DNA from: Candidatus Obscuribacterales bacterium
Lineage (GTDB): Bacteria; Cyanobacteriota; Vampirovibrionia; Obscuribacterales; Obscuribacteraceae
Direction of reading: 5' to 3'
Length of the DNA stretch: 44,125 nt
Assembly (NCBI GenBank): GCA_021732565.1
Contig: JAKFUT010000048.1
Location: 1 to 44,125 of the forward strand
Part shown: in pieces, positions 1 through 8,263 of the stretch
Layout of the letters: every line of letters begins with the position of its first letter
Position numbering within the stretch: position 1 is the first letter of the stretch
Made by a program: the position numbers and the translations under genes
Notes under the pieces: generated by a model
Told to the model about the DNA's origin: nothing
Database searches by the model: none
Seen by the model: only the letters and a program-made list of their open reading frames with translations

Positions 1-75
1 CACCTGAAAGCTTTCGGACTAGTGGTTCGGGTGAGAGTTCTGATTCGGTGTCCGCTTCTTATTGAGAGGAAGAAC

Positions 76-483
76 ATGCCGTTTACACAACAGCAGCTCG
101 TCGACGCCTATGACCAAATGACAAAGGACCGGCAAGACGATTCTCAGTTCGCGCAGGTTGCTGCCGACAAACTGGGCCAGATTGCCGGGCTTGCGGGGAA
201 CGTTCAGGCTGTCGATGACGCATGGCACTGGAGTCACGGAGCTGTAACCCCATACACGACCAATCACGTCCTCACCATTCAGTTGTGCCAGTATGACGAC
301 TGGCAAAAGACCGTGGCTGATCTTCAGGCTGCCGGAGTGCAGATGAAGCCCTGGGGAGGAACTTATAATCCGGGTCCGGAGGGGAACTTCGACCTGTCTG
401 CTGATCCGACTTTCGCCGGGCGAAGTAAGCAGAGCTACACGGTGAAAATCGTGTACTACGATTCGCATTCGGGTGGCTATTGA
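76..483 (+). CDS. Hypothetical protein, 135 aa
   Basis: I do not recognise this family. The frame is open from position 22, but the ATG at 76 is chosen because a purine-rich GAGAGGAAG site lies just upstream. The product is soluble, with no signal peptide or membrane segment. It has a helical N-terminal half (glutamine, aspartate and alanine rich, about residues 1-50) and a C-terminal half rich in Trp, Tyr and Gly that looks beta-structured. It is followed by a perfect hairpin (555-577) and then by another unknown gene in the same direction, so each gene appears to be its own unit. The style matches the 16.5-19.2 kb island. That this is a transferred gene is inference. Confidence 0.6.
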   Translation: MPFTQQQLVDAYDQMTKDRQDDSQFAQVAADKLGQIAGLAGNVQAVDDAWHWSHGAVTPYTTNHVLTIQLCQYDDWQKTVADLQAAGVQMKPWGGTYNPGPEGNFDLSADPTFAGRSKQSYTVKIVYYDSHSGGY

Positions 484-554
484 TCGAAAATCGTGACTGG
501 TGAAGTTGCTCTTGTAGCGACACTCAAACGCAACCAAGCAATCGCGTCGTAAAG

Positions 555-577
555 AACAGCCCGGGCTCCGGGCTGTT
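555..577 (+). terminator. Perfect hairpin between two unknown genes
   Basis: Nine-base arms AACAGCCCG and CGGGCTGTT pair perfectly around a 5-base loop. No long T run follows, only TTAAGATTTC, so it may be a weak intrinsic terminator, an mRNA-processing or stability structure, or a bidirectional signal. It sits 72 bases after the stop at 483 and ends 27 bases before the start at 604. Confidence 0.55.
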
Positions 578-603
578 TAAGATTTCTCAAGCGGAGAAGT
601 TCA

Positions 604-996
604 ATGAAAACTGGTCCGATGCTCACCATCGAACAGCTGGAAACAGTGCTTTCGGCGAGGTCGCCCCTCCGACGGCTTATTAACAAAGCCAAGGTTTGTA
701 CCGCCCGTGGAGATCACAACGGCGCGTTCTGTGTACTGCTCGACGCGTTAAAAGGTGCTCGGGAAGAGTTCGGTCCGGATCACGAAAACTGTGTTCCGCT
801 GAAGATCGCCATCGCTCGGGCGGATATCAAACAATCTCGCGGCGAGCGAGACAGGGGCAAGTACAGCTCCTATGCACGGCAAATGCTGGAGGAAGTGACC
901 GCTGTCCTGCCGGAACCTTACAAGGAGCTGATGGACATGGTTGCGACCTGCAACTACAGCGTCGGTATCGTATATGGTTCCAACGATCGGGGCTAA
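604..996 (+). CDS. Hypothetical helical (TPR-like) protein, 130 aa
   Basis: The ATG at 604 is preceded by AAGCGGAGAAG, a usable ribosome binding site. The protein is all helical in appearance. Residues about 25-60 (around KAKVCTARGDHNGAFCVLLD) resemble one TPR-like helix pair, with the small/large residue pattern of that repeat, followed by GPDHENCVPLKIAIARADI, which also fits a TPR-containing protein. There is no signal peptide or membrane segment. I cannot assign a function. It is flanked on both sides by hairpins (555-577 and 1025-1053). Codon use is more GC-rich than in the tandem-repeat and lytic transglycosylase region that follows. Confidence 0.6.
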   Translation: MKTGPMLTIEQLETVLSARSPLRRLINKAKVCTARGDHNGAFCVLLDALKGAREEFGPDHENCVPLKIAIARADIKQSRGERDRGKYSSYARQMLEEVTAVLPEPYKELMDMVATCNYSVGIVYGSNDRG

Positions 997-1024
997 TGTG
1001 GAATGTCTGCCGTGAGTTTCAGCT

Positions 1025-1053
1025 ACCCCGAAGCGATTCGTTCGCTTTGGGGT
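1025..1053 (+). terminator. Hairpin downstream of the 604-996 gene
   Basis: Twelve-base arms (1025-1036 and 1042-1053) pair with a single G-T wobble around a TTCGT loop. There is no T run after it. It ends the first block of unknown genes and has the same architecture as the hairpins at 16.8-19.2 kb. Confidence 0.55.
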
Positions 1054-1084
1054 GCTGTGCTCGCCGCCGCCCTTACTTGGACCT

Positions 1085-1334
1085 AGACCTGCTTTCAGTT
1101 TTGAAATCCTGCGCGATTTTCTGCATTTCGTCTTTCTGCAGTGGGCAAAGCACGTCTAAATTTGACAATCCTCCGAGATTTTCTGCATTCTCGTCTTTTG
1201 CTGGGGGTGAAACACGTCTAAATTTGACGATCCTCCGAGATTTTTTGCATTTTCGTCTTTGCTGGGTGAAACACGTCTAAATTTGACAATCCTCCGGAAT
1301 TTTCTGCATTTTTATCTTTTGCTGGTAGGCGAAA
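1085..1334. repeat. Tandem repeat, ~60-bp unit, 3 good copies plus 1 degenerate
   Basis: Three consecutive units start at 1151, 1213 and 1272 (62, 59 and about 63 bases), each beginning CACGTCTAAATTTGAC and then carrying a shared ATCCTCCGAGATTTTCTGCA-type core with small indels. A fourth, diverged copy lies at about 1085-1150. The repeats fill the space between the last gene of the left block and the end of the convergent lytic transglycosylase gene. There are no CRISPR-type unique spacers: the whole unit is repeated. It could be a duplicated transcription-end region. No open frame runs through it convincingly. Confidence 0.8.
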
Positions 1335-1404
1335 AACCAATGGTCTTCAGGCTCAGGTCTGACGAAATAAGAAGCTTGCACCACCGCTCATTTATAGACG
1401 CGCA

Positions 1405-3627
1405 TTACTGTCTCAGGGTCAAATAACGGCCATAAGTCGCTTTGTAGTTCCAATAGCTGCTAAAAACTTTGCGCACGTAATCACGAGTTTCAGTATATGG
1501 AATCTGCTCCACAAACATGTCGGGATCTGCCATGGAATACTTTTTGGTGAAACCTGCAACCCCGTTGGGACCCGCGTTATAGCTAGCCACTGCCAGCATG
1601 GCGTTGCCGCCGAAGCGAGACAATGTATACGCAAGGTAATCAATTCCCAGTTTCAGATTAACCTCAGGCTTGTGAATATCACGCACGCCAGAAAGAGGCA
1701 CGCTGAGACGCTTTGCCACACCATAAGCAGTGGGAGGCAACAGTTGCATTAAGCCCCGAGCATTGGATCTACTCACGGCATCGACGTTATATCTAGACTC
1801 TTCACGCGTGAGTGCTTGAGCCAACAACGGATCTACTTTCTTTATCCCGCCTTCGCTAGACATGATCCGCGCGAACAGCAACGGGTACGATAGCTGCCAA
1901 TCTAGCGCGTCGCCAGGCTTACCCGAGAGATCCTTAGACATGGTATTTATTGCTTCAAGAGGCCGCCCGAGTTTAGCCAGACAGATGGAGCGAAGCTGCG
2001 GGCAGGGGCAATCTTTGGCCGGAGCAAGATCCAGACATTCATCCCATTGTCGCAATTGAGCCAGCATAGAGGCAGTGGGCCCATATGTTGATTCGATTTT
2101 GTCGTAGGGAAGCAATTGTGGCGGCTCCGGCCAGTTCCACTTGGAACCGAGTGCCGCATAAATTTTCAGGCTGTGTTGAAAGTCTGTAGACCATGCCGGA
2201 TCTTTGCTGGCCTTGTCTCCATTCAATGCAGCCAATCTGCCGGCCGAGCGATGTCCGTAATAGTCTCGCGGGTAAAGATCGACTGTGCGCGCATAAATTT
2301 CTTTGGCTGCGTCTGTCTGCTTGAGCCGTTCGAGCAGCTTCCCTTGCCAGAAACAGAAACGAGCGGCAGATCTTGCAGAAGCATATTTTTGCGAAAATTG
2401 CTTCGCATCTGTTAAAGCCGATTCGTTTTGCCCTTTCAAAATTTTGTTCCAGAGCACCCACCAGCTCGACTCCGGTGCGTATTCCGAATCGGGAAAGCGC
2501 TTCAAAAGTTCGCAATAGTAGCCCACCTTCTGCTCATCGGGTGCGCGATTTGCGATATTGAAGAGTGCTACGTCGGCAAACTGAGGACCACTTGCTAGCA
2601 CGGTTTGCCACACCTTGATAGCATCTTCTTTACTGATCGGGCGACACAAAATTTGTGCCGCTTCAAGTACAGCCGGATCTGCAGGATGCGATCGGATTCC
2701 GTTCAGAAGCGATTGCCTCGCCAGAGTAGGTTTGCCCAGTCGAAACAGGCATTGAGCCTGCATCAACCAGTGCGTGGTGTCGCCTGCTTTACTCCACTCC
2801 AGCAACGCTTTGTCGGGCTCACCGTGATAAAAGTGAGATTCAGCAATAAGCAAGTGATCTTCACTTGTTAAATCTGGCAGTGTTTTCAATACAGGCAAAA
2901 TTTGCGGACCGTATCGTCCATCAGGACACTCTTTCAAATATTGTCGCCATAATGCCAGCCCTTCAGTTTGTTGGCCCGCGTTGTACTTGATCTGACCGAG
3001 ATAGTATTTGGAACCTATAGCAAATTGCGACTCAGGCGCTTCCTTGATTATGTTTTCGAGGTAGCTGCCAGCCTCGTCCGGTTCACCCGCGCGAAAGTAG
3101 ATTTGAGCTAATGTATACTCTGGCAATGCTTTTGCAAGTGGTTCTTGAGTGGCAGCAATTGCATTCTTAAGTTCACGACGAGTCATCTCGTCATCGCCAA
3201 GAAATTTTGCACAATCGGCGGCATAAGAAGCGGCATGTCCTGAGAGAGACGGAACCCCTTCGGCTTCTTGAAACAGTGGCAGTGCTTGCTTAATGTCTTC
3301 TTCTGTTCCTGTTCTCTTGAGAATCTTTGCCAGTACGTATGCAACTTTCTTTCGGGCCATTTCGCCATTGGCCTTGTTGTCGTGGAATGTCAGAAGTTCA
3401 TCTTTGCGTTGTTGTGGCGACTTCGACTCTAATTGACCAAGCAAATCTAGCACCGGCGTATCTTCCACCGTCGTCATTGCGCTTATGGGCTGGATGACGG
3501 GAGGAGTGTTGACTGAGATCGGATAATTACAACCGGTCAAGCCCAACCCGGCAATAGCAACAGCGCACCCTGCCCTGAGCCCCGCCCTGGCAGTTTGTGG
3601 ACATCTGGAGTTGTATCGAGTCATCAT
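1405..3627 (-). CDS. Lytic transglycosylase lipoprotein (Slt70-like), TPR plus SLT domain
   Basis: This is a murein lytic transglycosylase that would cleave the MurNAc-GlcNAc bond in peptidoglycan. The N-terminus has basic residues, a hydrophobic stretch and a lipobox ending LTGC, so it is probably a periplasm-facing lipoprotein. A long helical-repeat (TPR/superhelical) region fills about residues 60-590, as in Slt70. The C-terminal SLT domain contains ALTREESRYN, with the catalytic Glu in REES, then GLMQLLPPTA and AVASYNAGPN, all family hallmarks. The start is one of two tandem ATGs (3627 or 3624); an upstream TTG at 3633 is also possible. No clear ribosome binding site is seen. It is divergent from the aminotransferase gene at 3675, leaving under 50 bases for both promoters. 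Confidence 0.93.
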   Translation of the reverse strand: MMTRYNSRCPQTARAGLRAGCAVAIAGLGLTGCNYPISVNTPPVIQPISAMTTVEDTPVLDLLGQLESKSPQQRKDELLTFHDNKANGEMARKKVAYVLAKILKRTGTEEDIKQALPLFQEAEGVPSLSGHAASYAADCAKFLGDDEMTRRELKNAIAATQEPLAKALPEYTLAQIYFRAGEPDEAGSYLENIIKEAPESQFAIGSKYYLGQIKYNAGQQTEGLALWRQYLKECPDGRYGPQILPVLKTLPDLTSEDHLLIAESHFYHGEPDKALLEWSKAGDTTHWLMQAQCLFRLGKPTLARQSLLNGIRSHPADPAVLEAAQILCRPISKEDAIKVWQTVLASGPQFADVALFNIANRAPDEQKVGYYCELLKRFPDSEYAPESSWWVLWNKILKGQNESALTDAKQFSQKYASARSAARFCFWQGKLLERLKQTDAAKEIYARTVDLYPRDYYGHRSAGRLAALNGDKASKDPAWSTDFQHSLKIYAALGSKWNWPEPPQLLPYDKIESTYGPTASMLAQLRQWDECLDLAPAKDCPCPQLRSICLAKLGRPLEAINTMSKDLSGKPGDALDWQLSYPLLFARIMSSEGGIKKVDPLLAQALTREESRYNVDAVSRSNARGLMQLLPPTAYGVAKRLSVPLSGVRDIHKPEVNLKLGIDYLAYTLSRFGGNAMLAVASYNAGPNGVAGFTKKYSMADPDMFVEQIPYTETRDYVRKVFSSYWNYKATYGRYLTLRQ

Positions 3628-3674
3628 AAACAATCATGCTAGCATAGCGTGGGATACCCTGGAAAAACCGTTGA

Positions 3675-4817
3675 GTGAAAACCGTCTATTTAGATAACGC
3701 AGCGACAACACATCCCAAACCGGAGAATGTCTATCGAGCGCAAGATGAATCTTTTCGGCGTGGTGGCAGCCCCGGTCGTTCTGCACATCATCTGTCTCTT
3801 GAAGCATCGCGAACGGTTTTTGATGCACGAGTTAGCGTGGCACGGCTCGTTGGCGCGGCCTCACCAGAACGAATAATATTTACTCCGGGGTGCACCTACT
3901 CGATAAACTGGGTGCTGAAGGGGTTGCGTTGGCAAAGCGGTGATATCGTGTGTGTATCAGCGCTTGAACACAATGCTGTCATGCGCCCGTTGGCACAACT
4001 TACGAGAAGCAGTGGTATTAGAGTCACTACAATTCCGTATTCTCGCGATCATTTTGTCGATCTTGTTGCCTTTCGCAAACTACTGGAAGAACAGCGCCCC
4101 GCACTGTGTGCGATCCAAGAGGCGAGTAATGTCACGGGTCAGTTTGTTGATCTACCTGCTGTCGATGAAATTTGCAGAGAAGCGAACGTCCCTTTGTTGG
4201 TGGATGCGGCACAGACGGCGGGGATATTTCACGGCGATCTAAACGCGCTTTCTGTTTCGTATTGGTGTGCATCAGGACATAAGGGACTGCTTGGTGCCCC
4301 TGGTGTTGGCGTCTTGTATGTGCGGCCTGATCTCGATCTGGAGCCCCTGGTGGCCGGAGGTACAGGGTCTCGTTCTGAAGATGTGGAGATGCCCGTGCAT
4401 TATCCTGATCGACTGGAAGCCGGAACTCCACCGGCGGGTGCAATTGCGGCACTCGGCGCCGGTGCCGAGTGGCTGCTTCAACAAAATCGGCAAAGTCTGG
4501 CAGATCACGAAGTCGGGTTAGCCAGGGAATTTATCGCACGGATGAGAAGCAACGAGAGACTGAACTTCATCGCTCGTGATGTTGCAAAAAGATTGGCGGT
4601 GGTGTCTTTCTCTGTTAGGGGCATGGACAGCGGCTCCGTAGCAGAATATCTGGATCACAGTTACGGCATATGCGTCAGACCTGGTCTGCACTGTGCAGCG
4701 TCTGCGCATCGCACCTTAGGCACATTGGAAAGCGGACTTGTGCGTGTCAGTTTTGGCTGTTTCAATACAGAAGAAGATCTCGATATGCTTTGTTCCGCGC
4801 TGAGCGAACTGCCCTAA
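3675..4817 (+). CDS. Class V aminotransferase, cysteine desulfurase-like
   Basis: This is a PLP-dependent fold-type I enzyme of the cysteine desulfurase/aminotransferase class V family. YLDNAATTHPKPENVY at the N-terminus is the family signature. VDAAQTAG contains the aspartate that contacts the PLP pyridine nitrogen, SGHKGLLGAPG contains the PLP-binding lysine, and VRPGLHCAASAH near the C-terminus carries the cysteine at the position used for sulfur transfer. At 380 aa it has the normal length. The best match in style is the EF2568-type subgroup rather than classical IscS. The likely substrate is cysteine, giving sulfur for cofactor or cluster assembly, but no Fe-S assembly genes are adjacent. 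It starts with GTG, with GGAAAA about 8 bases upstream. Confidence 0.9.
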   Translation: MKTVYLDNAATTHPKPENVYRAQDESFRRGGSPGRSAHHLSLEASRTVFDARVSVARLVGAASPERIIFTPGCTYSINWVLKGLRWQSGDIVCVSALEHNAVMRPLAQLTRSSGIRVTTIPYSRDHFVDLVAFRKLLEEQRPALCAIQEASNVTGQFVDLPAVDEICREANVPLLVDAAQTAGIFHGDLNALSVSYWCASGHKGLLGAPGVGVLYVRPDLDLEPLVAGGTGSRSEDVEMPVHYPDRLEAGTPPAGAIAALGAGAEWLLQQNRQSLADHEVGLAREFIARMRSNERLNFIARDVAKRLAVVSFSVRGMDSGSVAEYLDHSYGICVRPGLHCAASAHRTLGTLESGLVRVSFGCFNTEEDLDMLCSALSELP

Positions 4818-4899
4818 TTGAAGTAGCAAAAAATTAAGCCTGGCACAAAAGAGGAACCGGGGCGTTCTCTGGAACCAGCGTTGTTGTTCCTGAGCGTGT

Positions 4900-5979
4900 T
4901 CAAAGCCTTTCTAATTCGAAGATAAAACGGCTGGCACCGCCTTCATACTCATACCATATTCGGCCTCCGTGTCGCTCCACGATTCGCCGACAAAGATACA
5001 ACCCCAGACCGGTGCCTGGCTTGGCGCCGCCGCCTGCTATTTCTGAGAAACGAACAAATAACGCTCGACGAACCTGTTCGGCAATCTCAGGTCCCCGATT
5101 TTCAATTGCAACCCGACATAAGTTCTCCCGCCGTTGAAACTTTAAAGTAACGGGTTTGACAGGATTTGCAAACTTGATCGCATTGTCTAACAGATTTAAG
5201 AACAGGCGCTTCATCTCAGATTGAACTGCTAACACTGAATAAGAACCGTCTTCATCTGTGATGATTTCAAGACCCTTACCTTCCTGCTCAAGCAATGGAC
5301 GAAGGTCTCGCGCTGTATCTCTTGCAACAGAAATTAGATCAACTTCGCTGGCGCCCAGAAGCTGGTCTTGCCGTGCAGCCTTTGCCAGAGCCAGAATTGT
5401 TTCGCACATGCTAAGCAAATCAGATACCGATTCACGAGCTCGCCCGAGCACCAGTTCGGCCGGAGCATCCACTGGTCCGTAGAGACCCTCCATTACCTGT
5501 CCGAGAATCATTTTTACGGCGATGAGCGGAGTCTTCAAATCATGCGAGACCGCAGCATTGTAGTCTTCAAGCATCTGATTTCGCTCTATCAGTTCACTCT
5601 GCAACTCAACGATGCGCCTGCCCACGAGCACTCGCGCTCGCAACTCCGGAAGATTTAGTGGTTTTATCAAATAATCATCAGCACCGGCCTGAAGCCCGGC
5701 CACAACATCAACTGATTGTGCACGGGCAGTTACAAGCAAAACGTAAGTATATCGACTTCGCTGGCGGTCGAGCTCGCGCAGTCTTCGGCAGAGGCTAATT
5801 CCGTCTACATCAGGCATCATCCAATCGATAACGGCCAGCCCCGGAGCATCGACATCTTCGAAGTATTGCCACGCTTCGCTACCATTGCTGGCCGAACAAA
5901 TTTCATAACCTTCCGGCTCAAGGGCCAGTTTGAGCACTTTTAGAGAAACCGGATCATCGTCGGCCAGAAGAACCTTCAA
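4900..5979 (-). CDS. Receiver-histidine kinase hybrid with no sensor domain
   Basis: This 359-aa cytoplasmic two-component protein has an N-terminal receiver domain with the acidic pocket ADDDP (residues 6-10), phospho-acceptor D52 in VIDWMMPD, and K106 in LIKPLNLPE. A short coiled segment leads to a HisKA domain with SHDLKTPL (H146). The HATPase domain follows, with an N box LLDNAIKFAN and a G box GTGLGLYLCRRIVERHGG. There are no membrane segments or PAS/GAF domains, so its input is probably phosphorylation of the receiver by another kinase. The start is TTG at 5979, preceded by AGAGGT at good spacing; no ATG fits. It is divergent from the NarL-type regulator at 6150, and the two may form one phosphorelay (inference). 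Confidence 0.92.
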   Translation of the reverse strand: MKVLLADDDPVSLKVLKLALEPEGYEICSASNGSEAWQYFEDVDAPGLAVIDWMMPDVDGISLCRRLRELDRQRSRYTYVLLVTARAQSVDVVAGLQAGADDYLIKPLNLPELRARVLVGRRIVELQSELIERNQMLEDYNAAVSHDLKTPLIAVKMILGQVMEGLYGPVDAPAELVLGRARESVSDLLSMCETILALAKAARQDQLLGASEVDLISVARDTARDLRPLLEQEGKGLEIITDEDGSYSVLAVQSEMKRLFLNLLDNAIKFANPVKPVTLKFQRRENLCRVAIENRGPEIAEQVRRALFVRFSEIAGGGAKPGTGLGLYLCRRIVERHGGRIWYEYEGGASRFIFELERL

Positions 5980-6149
5980 TATCGACCTCTACGAGATTCT
6001 AGCTACAATCCATAGGAGACACGTCATTATCAGGCTAACGGAGTGTAGAATTGATGCTAAGCGCGCCACTTATTCTAGCCTATTAATCCTCTACCAGTGA
6101 TCACGCTCATTCGCCCGCCATCGGGAGCAATTAGAAAGACCCCGGAGTT

Positions 6150-6821
6150 ATGATCGAAACAACCAAAACCAGAGTTTTTTTGGTGGAAGATTACGATCTT
6201 CTGCGTGACGGATTGCGTGTTGCTCTTGAGCGAGACGGACAATTCGAGGTTGTAGGAGACGCAGCCGATGGTATTACAGCCTTGCACAAGATAGAAACTT
6301 TGCGTCCCGATGTAGTTATCATGGATATCGGACTTCCCCAGCTCGACGGCATAAGTGCCACAAGAGAGCTGAAGCAGCGCTGTCCCGAGATCAAAGTGAT
6401 CATGCTCACCTCGCACGATAACGACCCGGAAATCTTCGGCGCCTTTGCCGCCGGAGCTGCGGGGTATTGCCTGAAGGATGTAGCAGCACAGAAGTTGAGC
6501 CTGGCAATTAAGTCAGTGGCTGGCGGAGCGGTCTGGATCGATCCACGCATTGCGGGAACAGTATTGAGCTGTCTGGCTATGCGCGGTTCGGAGAGCAAGG
6601 CCGTAGTGGCCGAGCCACCAGGTGAACGCCTGGAACTATCTCCCCGAGAGATGGATGTCTTAAGGCTCATGACAGAAGGGTTGGGTAACAAGGAAATTGC
6701 AGACCGATTGATCATCAGCGTGTCAACGGTGCGCACTCATGTGGATCATATTCTAGAGAAACTATCTGTTTCAGGCAGAACGCAAGCCGCGGTCAAAGCT
6801 CTCAAGCTGAAGCTGGTGTAG
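6150..6821 (+). CDS. NarL/FixJ-type response regulator with LuxR HTH
   Basis: This is a 223-aa DNA-binding response regulator. The receiver domain has acidic residues VEDYD, phospho-acceptor D59 in VIMDIGLPQLDG, a T/S switch residue in MLTSHD and K109 in CLKD. The C-terminal LuxR helix-turn-helix covers about residues 158-220, with LSPREMDVLRLMTEG and the recognition helix around STVRTHVDHILEKL. It is divergent from the receiver-histidine kinase gene, which has no output domain, so they are likely partners. The 170-base gap between them would carry both promoters. The ATG at 6150 is preceded by CCCGGAG at unusually short spacing. It is convergent with the ROK gene at 6851. Confidence 0.93.
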   Translation: MIETTKTRVFLVEDYDLLRDGLRVALERDGQFEVVGDAADGITALHKIETLRPDVVIMDIGLPQLDGISATRELKQRCPEIKVIMLTSHDNDPEIFGAFAAGAAGYCLKDVAAQKLSLAIKSVAGGAVWIDPRIAGTVLSCLAMRGSESKAVVAEPPGERLELSPREMDVLRLMTEGLGNKEIADRLIISVSTVRTHVDHILEKLSVSGRTQAAVKALKLKLV

Positions 6822-6850
6822 CCGGTTGCGGCACCATTGCTCAGAATCTG

Positions 6851-8041
6851 TCAGAATCCGCTGTCAGCGGGCAATAGCTCATGGGTGGATATAGCTCGTA
6901 ATGCCGCTCCGTACGCTTCCGGTTTTTCGTCTGACATGCTGAGAACCAGCTTGCAATCTTCCAAATTCGGGGCCAGCGAATGACGCTGAACGGCAGCGTA
7001 AATTTCGTGGCGAACGCAATCATGTTCAATAACATTTCGGCCTGCTATTAGCACCATGTCGGGGGCTAATAGATTTATTGCGGCAGACACGCCGTATCCT
7101 ATTGCAATTCCGGCGTTCTGAAGGGTTTCAATGCAGTGTTTATTTCCATTCTTGACCGCTTGTGCAACTTCGTCCATGTTGCGCACAGGTTGATTACGAT
7201 CGATACAGCAATCAATAATGGAGGGTATTGACGCCACAGTATTTATGCACCCCATACCGCCGCAAAAACAGTGGCGCATCTGTCCTGGAACTTTGAGGTG
7301 ACCGATTTCCCCGGCTCTTTTCCCCCGTCCTTCGAAGACCTGATCGTTAATGACGAATGCCGATCGCACCAGGTGACCGACTCGGACTATCAAGATGGTA
7401 TTAAAGTCCGCAGCAATCTTGGCTTTGCCAATTTGCGCAATTGCGTACATGTTGAGGTTGGTATCAAGAACGACCTCTCGTTGCACGATTTTTGTCAGCG
7501 CCTCTTGCACAATTCGGTAGTCGATACGAACAATATGCTTTTCAGGGCTAGCTGACGATGTGGATCCGCCTCTTAAGGGACCCGGAACCGCCAATCCGAT
7601 CGCAGCCAATTTGTCGGGCGGGAGTTGCGCTTCGCTTAGGGCCCGGGTAAGCGTGCCATGAATCTCTTCCACGAGTTCTTGTGCCGTATGGTCGCTTTTC
7701 AGACTACTGGAATATTCAAGGCGTATGACTCCGTCGAGATCACAGATAACAACATCTATGCGATCTTGATCGACGCAAATGCCTGCTGAATACCGCGCCT
7801 CGGTATTAAAGCTAAGACCGATAGGGCGACGACCTTTTGCCGATTCCTTCGATCCTGTTTCTCTTAAAAGTCCTCCGGCGATGAGATCATCTACAATGCT
7901 CGAAACTGTTGCCCGAGCAAGGTTGGTCAATCGAGCCACGTCAGCTCGACTAACATGAGGACTTTCGCGAACGATGGCCACAATCTTCATGGCATTTCGT
8001 CGCCGCATTTCTGCAAAGCTCTGGCTCGCCATATCTTCCAC
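6851..8041 (-). CDS. ROK-family transcriptional regulator (NagC/XylR type)
   Basis: The 396-aa protein has an N-terminal winged helix-turn-helix (about residues 17-65, VSRADVARLTNLARATVSSI) and a ROK sugar-sensing domain. The zinc-site signature is intact: AGEIGHLKV followed by CFCGGMGCINTVAS. The ATP-binding DxGGT motif of ROK kinases is replaced by VDQDRIDV, and the catalytic Asp of the usual NDAN segment is absent (TNLN), so this should be a repressor and not a sugar kinase. The start is GTG at 8041, or the ATG at 8032, which has GGAAG close upstream. A near-perfect palindrome at 8090-8110 just upstream is a candidate autoregulatory operator. The target regulon is not evident; the divergent neighbour is a GGDEF-like gene. 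Confidence 0.92.
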   Translation of the reverse strand: MEDMASQSFAEMRRRNAMKIVAIVRESPHVSRADVARLTNLARATVSSIVDDLIAGGLLRETGSKESAKGRRPIGLSFNTEARYSAGICVDQDRIDVVICDLDGVIRLEYSSSLKSDHTAQELVEEIHGTLTRALSEAQLPPDKLAAIGLAVPGPLRGGSTSSASPEKHIVRIDYRIVQEALTKIVQREVVLDTNLNMYAIAQIGKAKIAADFNTILIVRVGHLVRSAFVINDQVFEGRGKRAGEIGHLKVPGQMRHCFCGGMGCINTVASIPSIIDCCIDRNQPVRNMDEVAQAVKNGNKHCIETLQNAGIAIGYGVSAAINLLAPDMVLIAGRNVIEHDCVRHEIYAAVQRHSLAPNLEDCKLVLSMSDEKPEAYGAALRAISTHELLPADSGF

Positions 8042-8089
8042 GTGCGGGGACTTTAGGATACCATCTCACCCGGATTCCCTAATTGAAAT

Positions 8090-8110
8090 GGTTCGTTTGC
8101 CAAACAAACC
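8090..8110. promoter_or_regulatory. Candidate ROK operator palindrome
   Basis: This is a 21-base imperfect palindrome centred on 8100; nine of ten symmetric positions pair. The half-sites are GGTTCGTTTG and CAAACAAACC. The GTTxGTTT/AAACxAAC pattern resembles known operators of XylR-type ROK repressors. It lies about 50 bases upstream of the ROK start and in the shared region with the divergent gene. Binding is inferred, not shown. Confidence 0.4.
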
Positions 8111-8263
8111 TAACCGTTTTGAATTGTCTCACTAAATTGATTCTTTGCCAAGTCGATGCCTCCCGCGCTCCCGGGTGGCGAGGGTGTTTTTTGGGGAAGT
8201 GGGAATAACAGTCTGTGGTCGACGTTCTCTGTTTAAATCACATTGAAGGTGGATGAGCACAAG

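Noticed and set aside
696..1280. 194-codon plus-strand frame overlapping the 604-996 gene
   Set aside because: It runs through the hairpin at 1025-1053 and the tandem repeats, is Arg/Cys-rich and lacks a ribosome binding site.
1085..1334. CRISPR array
   Set aside because: The full ~60-base unit is repeated with indels and there are no unique spacers between short repeats.
6191..6736. 181-codon minus-strand frame inside the response regulator gene
   Set aside because: It is a serine/arginine-rich antisense shadow of a clear receiver-LuxR gene.
8160..8202. GC-rich imperfect stem followed by TTTTTT upstream of the GGDEF-like gene
   Set aside because: The stem needs bulges to pair and no gene ends before it in that direction; too weak to call a terminator or attenuator.
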